Assembly: GCA_964019415.1 (NCBI GenBank)
Contig: OZ025888.1
Span: 4,717,036 to 4,781,035, forward strand
Source of the DNA: Ianthella basta
Taxonomy: Eukaryota > Porifera > Demospongiae > Verongiida > Ianthellidae
Direction: 5' to 3'
DNA length: 64,000 bases
Below are positions 54,781 to 64,000 of this stretch, in pieces. The notes below the pieces were generated by a model that was not told the origin of the DNA, did no database searches, and saw only the letters and a program-made list of their open reading frames with translations. Every line of letters starts with the position of its first letter. The first letter of the stretch is position 1. Both the position numbers and the translations under genes were made by a program.

Positions 54781-56967
54781 ATGGCTGAAAGACCTCCTCC
54801 CTCTGAAGCTCCCTTGCAATCCTCTCATCTCAGCCTCTCCTGCTCCAGCTGTAGATATGAAGTGGATGAGGTCAAGTGCCTCCCTTGCCTCCACTCCCTC
54901 CCCCTCTGTGACAAGGCAGACTGCCACCAGAAGGCCCTCCAGAGAGGTGTGAGCTGCCAGCAGTGCCACGAGGTGTTCCCTGTCCCCAGCGGGGGTTTCT
55001 CGCCCTACCAATTTGCTGGTAGGAAGGCGATGAGCAAGCAGTGCGAGGAGAATAACGTGTTCTGCCACGAAGACCACGACGAGCCGCAGAAGGCAGTGGC
55101 CTACTGTCCGCAGTGCCCAGGGGCCATATGCGAGGAATGCGTGCAAGTACACAGATCAAAGAAGCTTTATAGGAGTCACACCACTATGCAGTTGGATAAG
55201 GCTGTGAGTGAAGGGAGCATTGTGAAGAAGGTAGCGTTTGTGTGTGAGAAGCATGCTGAGAAGCAGCTATTGTACTGCACAGAGTGTGAGACACTCGTCT
55301 GTGCACTCTGTCACTTGGTGGGTGACCACAAGTCTCACTCGGTGCTGTTTATTGACGACAAGATTGGAGAAAAGAACAAATCCACACTAAAGACCTGCAT
55401 TGCCTCAGCTGAGAGGGGCATTGACAAATTGGCAAGAGCTTTGGACCAGGTGGAAGGAAACATTGACGTCATGCAGCAACAGTCAGAGAATGCCAAAGTG
55501 GAAATAGGAGAGCTAATTGATCGTCTCGTTGCTATTCTGCGTACTCGTCAAGCTGCTTTGGTTGGCGAGGTTGACCAGTTAAAGGTAAGGATAGGAGAGG
55601 AGCTTCAGAGGCAGAAGGAAAAGCTAAATCAGCAATTAACTGAACTGAATCAGTTTAAATTGCTAGCAGAAGACCTCCTTCGGCATGGCATCACAATGGA
55701 GCAGATTTCTCTGAAGAAACGTGTAGTGCAAAGGATTGCTGCTCTAACAGCTGCACCCCACTCTGCATCACCCCAGTCATCATGCAGCATTCATTTTGAT
55801 TTATCGACTATCAAGGAAAATCTTGAGGAGGAATTATCTCAGCTGGGTTCCTTGGCGTGTGCTGCAAGTCCACTGGAGTGTACAATGGAAGACTTGCCAG
55901 CACCAGTTGATGATGGAGTGCTGCTAATACCTGGCATACCTGTTACATTTAAGGTTGTCACTCGTGACGAGGGCAGTAAGCCATGTATGGGAGGGGACAG
56001 AGTGTTGGCCACTGTTTCTCCTTCCACTTGTGGTGTGCCTGTTGTGGGTAGAGTGGAGGACAAAGGAGACGGGACCTACCAAGTGCAGTTTGACACACTT
56101 CCAGCTCCACACTGCCAACTGAGAGTCACTGTTAATGGGGAACACACAAGGGGAAGTCCCTTGGTAGTGAAGGCTCATACAGTGCAGGTCGACATTGGTA
56201 AAGAAGTTAAAGTATACAGAAATCGGGGGGTAGAGCGAAAATTTCAGACATTAAATATTGGAAGAAATGGCTGTTTGATTGCAACAGACAACAAGAATGA
56301 GGAAGTATGTGTCTTCAACCAGGCTGGTTATATAGTGAGCCATTTTAAAGTTGATTCCAATAAAAGTATTAATGGCATTGTAGAGACACAAGAGGGAAGC
56401 ATTGCTGTGAGTCTTTACAAGACATTTGGCAAAGTGTGTGTATATATGTACACATCAGATGGGCAGTTTCTTATTAAGCAGTTAAATGATGCTGGTGGTG
56501 GTGGGCTTGCAGTGAATGCTAAGGGGCAGTTGTTTGTGGTAGACTGCAACCATTCCGATGTTGCAGTGTTTAACCAGAGTGGACAACACCAGTACAGCTT
56601 CGGAAGTGCAGGAGATGGCCCAGGACAGTTCAAGATTCCTTGCCAGATCTGTGTTGCACCTAACGAATTGGTATATGTCACTGACAATGGACAAAACTCT
56701 GTGCAAGTGTTTGAGCAAGATGGAAAATTTGTCCGACAATTTGGCAAGAATGTACTGAAACACCCAACAGGTGTAGCAGCGACCAAAGACGGTCATGTTG
56801 TAGTAGCATCTTGGGGAGCCCATAAGCTTTCAATCTTCACACTGGAAGGGCAGTGTGTTCGTGAACTCACTGACATTGGCCTGAGCCATCCTCATGGTGT
56901 TGCAGTTGATGCCTATGGTTGGGTGTACGTTGCAGACCAGGACAATCACAGAATCCTCAAACTGTGA
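54781..56967 (+). CDS. TRIM-NHL protein 1 (RING-like, two B-boxes, coiled coil, filamin, NHL)
   Basis: This single exon encodes 728 residues. About 21-67 is a Cys/His RING-type region (CSSC, CLPCLHSLPLC, CQQC) with unusual spacing. About 93-140 is a first B-box (FCHEDHDEPQKAVAYC...C-EEC) and 155-197 a second (CEKHAEKQLLYCTECETLVC). Residues 200-320 form a coiled coil. About 380-475 is a filamin-type Ig domain (GDRVLATVSPSTCGVPVVG, DKGDGTYQVQF). About 490-728 is an NHL beta-propeller with blades such as GPGQFKIPCQICVAPNELVY and HPHGVAVDAYGWVYVADQDN. TRIM2/3/71-type proteins are E3 ubiquitin ligases and RNA or cargo regulators; whether this RING is active is unknown. It is the first of a tandem pair. 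Confidence 0.92.
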   Translation: MAERPPPSEAPLQSSHLSLSCSSCRYEVDEVKCLPCLHSLPLCDKADCHQKALQRGVSCQQCHEVFPVPSGGFSPYQFAGRKAMSKQCEENNVFCHEDHDEPQKAVAYCPQCPGAICEECVQVHRSKKLYRSHTTMQLDKAVSEGSIVKKVAFVCEKHAEKQLLYCTECETLVCALCHLVGDHKSHSVLFIDDKIGEKNKSTLKTCIASAERGIDKLARALDQVEGNIDVMQQQSENAKVEIGELIDRLVAILRTRQAALVGEVDQLKVRIGEELQRQKEKLNQQLTELNQFKLLAEDLLRHGITMEQISLKKRVVQRIAALTAAPHSASPQSSCSIHFDLSTIKENLEEELSQLGSLACAASPLECTMEDLPAPVDDGVLLIPGIPVTFKVVTRDEGSKPCMGGDRVLATVSPSTCGVPVVGRVEDKGDGTYQVQFDTLPAPHCQLRVTVNGEHTRGSPLVVKAHTVQVDIGKEVKVYRNRGVERKFQTLNIGRNGCLIATDNKNEEVCVFNQAGYIVSHFKVDSNKSINGIVETQEGSIAVSLYKTFGKVCVYMYTSDGQFLIKQLNDAGGGGLAVNAKGQLFVVDCNHSDVAVFNQSGQHQYSFGSAGDGPGQFKIPCQICVAPNELVYVTDNGQNSVQVFEQDGKFVRQFGKNVLKHPTGVAATKDGHVVVASWGAHKLSIFTLEGQCVRELTDIGLSHPHGVAVDAYGWVYVADQDNHRILKL

Positions 56968-57876
56968 CTTAACCACATGTACAGAAACTTTAGACTGTTA
57001 TATTGTAACATATACTATAATTTATAATTATTTACATAATTTATAGATCTCCCAGTATAATGTAATGTATGTTAGTGGATGTGAGCGTCAATGCAACCAT
57101 TCAGAGATGCATCAGAACAAATACAAGCCCATTCCATTGCTGTATATTGTGTATTATGTGGTACATCTTCTCATGTTTGTATTGATCCTGATCTAATGCA
57201 TGCATGATGTGTGCATGCCCTTTCACATATATGTGTGCCTAAGGCCTTATACATAGTGAAAGGTTTACACCACCAATGTAGAGGGCGCATGCATGCTGCA
57301 CAGCACATCTGCATATGCATGTGTGTCGACCACCACATATGAGTGCATGCATGTCTGCATTGCATTATGCAATAATTATTATACTTCAATTGATCCAGCC
57401 ATGCAATTTACACTGATTACATTTATGTATACTTAATGCATGTAGAATTATTATAAATGCAGTCCATGCGCGCACAATACAAGCGCACATGTACATACTT
57501 AGCTTACTACACGTACAGCACGCAGGGTTTGTGGCCTTCTATATACACACATGTACATGTATGCATGTTATACATTGTACATTTGCTACTGTGTGCATGC
57601 ACCCTGCCTCATCCTGTACCATGCAGTGATGGCCATGGATAGTCCAACCTGCAGTTTGCAATAATGACCAGCGCTAGCATTGTCTTGCCATCAGTTTCAA
57701 TTCTGAACTGCACTTATGCTGGTCATCACCTTTAGTAACTTACACTCGTGGTGTTCTCCCCATGGAACATTAACACAGTTGCTGTACGATGTGCATATAA
57801 AGCACAGTGCAACAATTATGTAGGCATCTAGTCTGATGATATTCATTGCTGATAATATTCATGGTGTTCTGTAAAA
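56968..57876. other. Spacer between TRIM-NHL genes
   Basis: AT-rich with GCATGC words and no exon. The last 45 bases repeat the leader found before the first TRIM gene. Confidence 0.5.
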
Positions 57877-60045
57877 ATGGCTGAAATACCGCCTTCCCTT
57901 GAAGTTCCCTTGCAATCCTCTCACCTCAGCCTCTCCTGCTCCAGCTGTGGAGATGAAGTGGACGAGGTCAAGTGCCTCCCTTGCCTCCACTCCCTCCCCC
58001 TCTGTGACAAGGCAGACTGCCACCAGAAGGCCCTCCAGAGAGGTGTGAGCTGCCAGCAGTGCCACGAGGTGTTCCCTGTCCCCAGCGGAGGGTTCGTGCC
58101 CTACCAATTTGCTGGTAGGAAGGCGGTGAGCAAGCAGTGCGAAGAGAAAGACGTGTTCTGCCACGAAGACCACGACGAGCCGCAGAAGGCAGTGGCCTAC
58201 TGTCCGCAGTGCCCAGGGGCCATATGCGAGGAATGCGTGCAAGTACACAGATCAAAGAAGCTTTATAGGAGTCACACCACTATGCAATTGAGTAAGGCTG
58301 TGAGTGAAGGGAGCATTGTGAAGAAGGTAGCGTTTGTGTGTGAGAAGCATGCAGAGAAGCAGCGACTGTATTGCACAGAGTGTGAGACACTCATCTGTGT
58401 ACTCTGTCACTCGGTGGGTGACCACAAGCTTCACTCAGTGCTGTTTATAGATGACGGGATTGGAAAAAAGAACAAATCCACACTAAAGAGCTGCATTGCC
58501 TCAGCCGAGAGGAGCATTGCCAAGGTTACAAAAGATTTGGACCAGGTGGAAAGTAACATTGATGTCATGCAGCAACAGTCAGAGAATGCCAAAGTGGAAA
58601 TTGGTGAGCTAATTGACCACCTTATTGCTGTCTTGCATGCTCGTCAAGCTGCTTTGGTTGGCGAGGTTGACCAGTTAAAGGAAAGGATAGGAGGGGAGCT
58701 TCAGCGGCAGAAGGAGAAGCTAAACCAGCAATTAACTAAACTGAATCAGTTTAAATTGCTAGCAGAAGACCTCCTTCAACACGGCATCACAATGGAGCAG
58801 ATTTCTCTGAAGCAAACTGTAATGCAAAGAATTGCTAACATCACAGGTACACCCCTCCCTGCACCACCCCAGTTGTCATGCAGTATTCACTTTGATTCAT
58901 CCACTGTCCGAGAAAATCTTGAGGAGGAGTTATCACAGCTGGGTTCCTTGGCGTGTGGCGCCAGTCCACTGGAGTGTACAATGGAAGACTTGCCAGCACC
59001 AGTTGATGATGGAGTGCTGCTAATACCTGGCGTGCCTGTCACATTTAAGGTTGTCACTCGTGGTAAGGACGGCAAGCTGTGTCAGGGAGGGGACAGAGTG
59101 TTGGCCACTATTTCTCCTTCCACTTGTGGTGTGCCTGTTGTGGGTAGAGTGGAGGACAAAGGAGACGGGACCTACCAAGTGCAATTTGACACACTCCCAG
59201 CTGCTCACTGCCAACTGAGTGTCACTGTTAATGGGGGGCACACAAGGAGAAGTCCTTTGGTAGTGAAGGAGCGCACAGTGCAGGACATCGGTAAAGTTAC
59301 TGAGGAATATAAAGATAAAGTTGTAGAGGGAAACATTCGAGCATTAAATATTGGAAGAGATGGTTTTTTGCTTGCAACAGATAACAAGAATGAGGAAGTC
59401 TGTATCTTCAACCAATCTGGTCATATAGTGAGCCACTTTAAAGTTGATTCCTTAAACCTTAATGGTATTGTGGAGACACAAGAGGGGAACATTGCTGTAA
59501 GTTGTCTGTACAAGACATTTGTCAGAGTGTACACACCAGATGGGCAGTTCCTTAAGCAGTTAGATGATATTGGTGGAGGTGGGCTTGCATTAAATGCTAA
59601 GGGACAGTTGTTTGTAGTAGAGTCTGACATTTGCCAGGTGTCAGTGTTTGATCAGAATGGACATCATCAGTACAGCTTCGGAAGCACAGGAGATGGCCCA
59701 GGACAATTCAAGGAGCCTTGCCAGATCTGTGTTGCACCTAATGAATTGGTATATGTCACTGACCTTGGAAACAACTCTGTGCAGGTGTTTGAGCAAGATG
59801 GAAAGTTTGTCCGACAATTTGGCAAGAATGTATTGAAATACCCAGCAGGTGTAGCAGCGACCAAAGACGGTCATGTTGTAGTAGCATCTTGGACAGCCCA
59901 TAAGCTCTCATTCTTTACTCTCTTAGGGCAGTGTGTTCATGAAGTCACAGACATTGGCCTGCAATGTCCTTATGGTGTTGCAGTTGATGCCTATGGTTGG
60001 GTGTACGTTGCAGACCATGACAACAACAGAATCCTCAAACTGTAA
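57877..60045 (+). CDS. TRIM-NHL protein 2, tandem paralogue
   Basis: This single exon encodes 722 residues with the same architecture as the gene 0.9 kb upstream. The first 120 residues are almost identical to it (CLPCLHSLPLCDKADCHQKA unchanged). The coiled coil, filamin and NHL parts differ at more positions, e.g. DISVSVF-type changes and SFGSTGDGPGQFKEPC in the propeller. It has the same start context, GTAAAAATGGCTGAAA. Both copies lack disabling changes, so both are probably functional. The uneven divergence suggests conversion at the 5' end. Confidence 0.92.
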   Translation: MAEIPPSLEVPLQSSHLSLSCSSCGDEVDEVKCLPCLHSLPLCDKADCHQKALQRGVSCQQCHEVFPVPSGGFVPYQFAGRKAVSKQCEEKDVFCHEDHDEPQKAVAYCPQCPGAICEECVQVHRSKKLYRSHTTMQLSKAVSEGSIVKKVAFVCEKHAEKQRLYCTECETLICVLCHSVGDHKLHSVLFIDDGIGKKNKSTLKSCIASAERSIAKVTKDLDQVESNIDVMQQQSENAKVEIGELIDHLIAVLHARQAALVGEVDQLKERIGGELQRQKEKLNQQLTKLNQFKLLAEDLLQHGITMEQISLKQTVMQRIANITGTPLPAPPQLSCSIHFDSSTVRENLEEELSQLGSLACGASPLECTMEDLPAPVDDGVLLIPGVPVTFKVVTRGKDGKLCQGGDRVLATISPSTCGVPVVGRVEDKGDGTYQVQFDTLPAAHCQLSVTVNGGHTRRSPLVVKERTVQDIGKVTEEYKDKVVEGNIRALNIGRDGFLLATDNKNEEVCIFNQSGHIVSHFKVDSLNLNGIVETQEGNIAVSCLYKTFVRVYTPDGQFLKQLDDIGGGGLALNAKGQLFVVESDICQVSVFDQNGHHQYSFGSTGDGPGQFKEPCQICVAPNELVYVTDLGNNSVQVFEQDGKFVRQFGKNVLKYPAGVAATKDGHVVVASWTAHKLSFFTLLGQCVHEVTDIGLQCPYGVAVDAYGWVYVADHDNNRILKL

Positions 60046-61576
60046 TAACTCAGCCATGAATTCTTCAAATAGTTGCACATTTGTATCTATTAATTTAAAT
60101 TTATAGATCCCACACTATAGTTTTTCATGTATAGTTTCTGAATTGATATGCGAGTGTCCATATGCATGCACCTGGCCATTTCAGGGATTGTAATCAGAAA
60201 GAGTATTATATTAATATACATGCTTGCAGCTCTTTGCATTGCTGTAGCTACTATGCACATGTATGATCAGTGAAATTGACATCTACATCTAAATCTAAAT
60301 CTGTTCGTGTTTGTATATAATATACTAGCAGGAAAGCCCGCCTTCGGCGGGCTTCCCTGCTCCGGTGCCTCCACGACGGCTGCTGCACGATAGCTGCTCC
60401 ACGACAGTGTGGCTTATGATTGTGTGGGTATGCCAGCTGGTAGGCTACAATCATAGCTATGCATGCATGTTGCAGGCGATGCTGTGTGTAGCATGATGTG
60501 GACAGAGAATCACCCGGAAGAAGTGGAATCATGCATGCACTGACATTGGATATGCAAAAGCAGCAACATGCTCACAGAAGGAAGCTAAGAGGTCTATGAT
60601 GTTGCTGCATTGTAGATTCATATTGTAGCTGATGTATATCAGAATGGTGCCATAGATAGTGTTGGCTGCAGTTCTGTTGCTTCACAGAAGGAAGAGGTTT
60701 CCCATGTTGCCGCATTTTAGTCTCATATTGCATCTGATTTACATCAGTATGGTGCCATAGATAGTGTTAGCTGCAGCGCTGTAGCATGGCAGAGCGCGAA
60801 CGCTCTCCCTTTGGCATGGTGCCGCGCTTGAAAAGGTTAAGTAACCGGAATCCCGTATACGCAGACCGTAAACGGACGAAGAACATGGCGTCATTTTCCG
60901 TAACGGAGGGAAAACGTGCGGCGCTCTTCGCAGGCGCAGCGATTCATCTTCCGTATATCCCCTTATAACCATCACCATGCGACGCTCTGTAATAATCCTG
61001 AGTTTCACGTCGATCGCGTGCAAACTGCGTGAGGAGTTTGCGAACAAAGGATTTAAGCTCTACCAAAATATATATAGAGATTGCTGTACGCCCTTGTACA
61101 TGTATAAGTTACTAGCAGATCGAGGAGCCCATCTTCAGCAAGCTTCTCTTCTATGGCACCCGACCAACCTGTCCCCCGATGCCCTCAGCAACCATGTTAC
61201 TGCTCCAGCTAGTCTTATGCTGACTAAATATAAAATAATATATAGCTGGTATGTATGATGATTATGTATAAATCCGACCATGGGACGACAACCAATCAAG
61301 TCGAGATCTGGTAAAAACCAGAAATAAATGCATGCATGGGAACGAATGGAAATTAGATTACATATTAGATTAGAAATGATTAGAAAATGGTGGTCGTCCG
61401 CAAAGGAAAAAGCGGAAATGGACAGATAGCTCTCTGCCAACCGCAAGACAGGCGATGTCAACCCTGCTATATATAACCTGATCCCCAGTGCCCCCAGCAA
61501 CCACAGCAAGCTTGACAGCGATGGAGCAAGAAACGCGCGCAGACATAGTGAACACACAGAGACACTTTCAGCTTTA

Positions 61577-61654
61577 TATGGTATGGTATGGTATGGTATG
61601 GTATGGTATGGTATGGTATGGTATGGTATGGTATGGTATGGTATGGTATGGTAT
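61577..61654. repeat. (ATGGT)n microsatellite, about 15 units
   Basis: Near-perfect 5-bp repeat, open in all frames by periodicity, so its frames are not genes. Confidence 0.97.
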
Positions 61655-61747
61655 AGGTATAACTATATACAATTATGCCACTATGCATGTATAATGTATG
61701 CAGTGCAGATCTATAGAGGGTGTTTGCTGTCGACCATATTATGGGTA

Positions 61748-61858
61748 GCACTGGAGGCCCTATCGCTAGCCATATATGGAGGCCATATGTGTAACAATGG
61801 AGGCCCTATGGTTAGCACTGGAGGCCATATGGTTATGCACCGGAGTCCCTATGGGTAG
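61748..61858. repeat. Minisatellite, five diverged copies of about 22 bp
   Basis: The unit is close to CTGGAGGCCCTATGGTTAGCA, repeated with changes such as GGAGGCCATATGTGTAACAA. Confidence 0.8.
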
Positions 61859-62241
61859 CTGAAGCATAGGTGTAGCACCCGGTCTGGCCGGTCCAGCCAC
61901 AGGTGGCCCCTTTTTGCTCAAGATATAAATTTTCTAAAAATAAAAACTGGCCAATTTGCACACACTTCCAGAGGGGGGGGGTCTAACTATAAACCAAGAA
62001 GTAACTTTGGTAAACTTACCTGATAATTTAAAGTTTCAACTAAAAGGACAACGCTTTAGCAATGCATCACTTCAATAGACTACCATGCCCCCTAATGGGG
62101 TGGGCTGAATCTCGAAGATCTGATGTCGTGACGTCAGGAGGATATGACGTTACAACCAGCTGCTACAACAACTGCCATGTGCACAGCTGATGGTCGGGAA
62201 GGTTTGGCGTGGTTTGGAGTGATTCTTGTTCCACATCCTCA

Positions 62242-64000
62242 ATGGCTTCATCAGCGGCTTCTTCAACAGAAGTTGATCTACCTGCATGGGCTCAATCACT
62301 GGAGAATGCTTATGCAAAGGATAGGTTTGTACATAGTTTCATTAGTGACAAATTACAGTTGGAACTTGTCCTTGAACTGCACAGGAGGGCCAGTCTGACA
62401 GAGTACATCAGAAGGTGAATAACTACTGGGTAACTACTGATTGTGTAGCTAGCTACGTAGCAATGTTTTCAAAGAACGCAGGTAGCTATAGCTAGTGTGT
62501 GCTTTGGGGTGTTGTCTTGTAGTCACAAAGATGATTTTGAGAAATGGCATGAAGGTCGCATGGAATTCGAAGCCTCTCATCTATTGTGCAAGTATGGATC
62601 CATTCCAGCTAGTGACTGTCCTTTTCTTGTCGTGAACTCGCAAGAACTTCAATGCCAATATGGACTGCCACAAATATATACCAAAGTGTTGAAGGCATGC
62701 ATATAGTACATGCATTGTGCTTGCTGCAGTTGCTATTAGTTATCATGCACCTGCAGGATAGCAAGCCAGATAAGCCAGAGGGTGATCATGCTTACTCAAG
62801 GAAGCACCGGCTCCACTTGCAGAAAGGCAGAAAAGTTGGTTGCCCTGCCACAGGAATAGTGAAAGAGCTATTGAAGTACGTTGTACATAGTTCCCCATTT
62901 CTTTGCAGAAAATGTATGCTAGCATTATAACGTCTGTTTATATGTAGATTCCCATCACATATACTGTTGCAAGGTGGTAAAGGAGAAGACCAAAGTGTAC
63001 TTTCAAAACTCATGTGATGAGTCTAACAGTGCTGAAATTTTATCCACAATTGATGTGTCTGGGAAAGTACCAGTTTCAGGTAAAATTGCCGCATGTTTTT
63101 CTGGTGATGGTGCACACTATTGTAGTGATGATGCAGACAGTGATGACAAATGTGACCCTGAAGATAGTGAGAGTTCAGCCTCAGGAAAGACATTTCTCTA
63201 TGTCCATCAGGAGCCATGGCAGCAAAGACTGTTAACGAAGTACGGAAACATACTAACTCTTCTCGATGCAACATACAAGACAACAAAATACTCCTTACCA
63301 CTATTTCTTCTTTGCACTAGGAGTTACTGTGGGTACATTCCTGTTGCAGAGTTTATCATTGAGCAGAAAAGTGCTGTACTAATTGCTGAAGCCCTTATTA
63401 AATAATAATAATAAGATAATATCATTGTGGAATAGCCAATGGGCTCCACCTTACTTCATGATTGACTATAGTGAGGCTGAACTCAATGCAATCTTGGCAG
63501 TGTTCCCTGCAACTGAAGTGTACCTTTGTGAGTTCCATCGAGAGCAGGCTTGGACAAGGTGGTTACAAAATGGTAGGTATTTCTGTATGCATATATGTAC
63601 AGAATTTACATACCCTTGCATAGTGCACGTGTATACTATAGTGACATCAGGAAATACTCTTCCATAGGTAGTACAGTTTATCTACATAGTTGTGATGTCT
63701 CCATTTGCTTGCAATTCTATAGGAAAGCACAATCTCTCAGAGGAAGAACAAGGGGAGATACTACATCTGCTAAGAGAGGTAGCCATTGAACCTGAAGCTT
63801 GCTAGTATACGATCTCCCTTCTCATAAACGAAAAAAGAGGTTGAGTCTGTTCGACTGTTCGACAGATATAAGAAGCGAGTTGGGAGGTATGCTGACATCG
63901 TGAAAGCTGCTTCCGACATATCTGTAGCTGTAGGTAATCCCTCACAAGATAGCAGTGGATCTAAGCTCAGATTAACCAATGAGCCAATGGCAAAGCAACC
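62242..64000 (+). pseudogene. MULE/CaRF-like transposase-domain gene, disrupted and cut by window end
   Basis: Probable exons are 62242-62414, 62523 to about 62690, 62757 to about 62878, about 62948-63402, about 63412-63572, 63722-63778 and a last piece from about 63850 to the edge. The core reads LLDATYKTTKYSLPLFLLC, then PVAEFIIEQKSA, YFMIDYSEAELNAI, FPATEVYLCEFHREQAW. This is the DDE core found in Mutator-like transposases and in proteins often named calcium-responsive transcription factor-like. Two expected aspartates are present; the catalytic glutamate would lie further on. An ATT-AAT-AAT-AAT microsatellite at 63396-63412 puts stops and a frameshift inside the domain. Retained introns suggest a host-type gene or an old element. 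Exon edges after the second are uncertain. Confidence 0.7.

Larger units (their letters stand above)
60046..62241. other. Intergenic with several small repeats
   Basis: 60335-60360 is a GCCCGCCTTCGGCGGGC hairpin, like those at 24051 and 26560. 60567-60675 and 60683-60785 are tandem copies of a block containing CACAGAAGGAAG and GGTGCCATAGATAGTGTT. 61873-61990 starts GTAGCACCCGGTCTGGCCGG, like the left end of the element at 2556. No gene is supported. Confidence 0.5.

Noticed and set aside
61583-61858. MVWYG repeat protein
   Set aside because: A 5-bp repeat gives a periodic open frame by arithmetic; there is no start context or flanking coding sequence.

Overview
The window reads as nuclear DNA of a marine invertebrate animal. 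Genes are split by short GT-AG introns, the background is AT-leaning and rich in GCATGC words and CA/TG microsatellites, and the recognisable genes are animal ones (ARMC7, SFT2, ATP synthase OSCP, a POU class I homeobox gene, TRIM-NHL proteins). A sponge is my best guess: a POU-I gene sits beside expanded intronless TRIM-NHL genes and very compact housekeeping gene pairs. That is an inference and no marker here proves it.

Layout. 1-530 holds one or two exons of a gene running in from the left. 1158-7899 is a divergent housekeeping pair, ARMC7 (-) and an SFT2-family gene (+), sharing a 125-bp promoter. 9746-23943 holds three paralogues (A +, B -, C -) of a large secreted-and-anchored glycoprotein family. 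24045-36843 is gene-poor and made of fold-back and terminal-inverted-repeat elements, many nested, with target-site duplications that can still be read. 36844-46824 is a second copy of the B-C block: a broken POU gene fused to a broken receptor copy (E), a flank invaded by a LINE fragment, an intact receptor (D) and an intact POU-I gene. 47636-51719 carries candidate exons of an unrecognised minus-strand gene, divergent from the six-exon ATP5PO gene (51800-53618). 54781-60045 holds two tandem intronless TRIM-NHL genes. 62242-64000 is a MULE/CaRF-like transposase-domain gene that looks damaged and runs off the right end.

The receptor family is the most distinctive content. A and B are nearly identical, as are C and D, while A/B and C/D are only about half identical in the N-terminal 250 residues. 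Shorter internal blocks are almost identical in all copies. The membrane-proximal Ser/Thr/Pro stalk ranges from none (A) through about 45 (B) and 150 (C) to 165 residues (D). This fits a locus evolving by segmental duplication, gene conversion and stalk repeat change.

The mobile-element content is also informative. One fold-back family has TAGTCT/TAGCCT-type ends and 9-bp target duplications. A Penelope-type repeat carries a hammerhead-ribozyme-like fold. A LINE copy carries a mutated 2A-like motif, a PHD finger and endonuclease/RT remnants. Two insertions can be dated relative to segmental duplications because the sister copy keeps the empty site.
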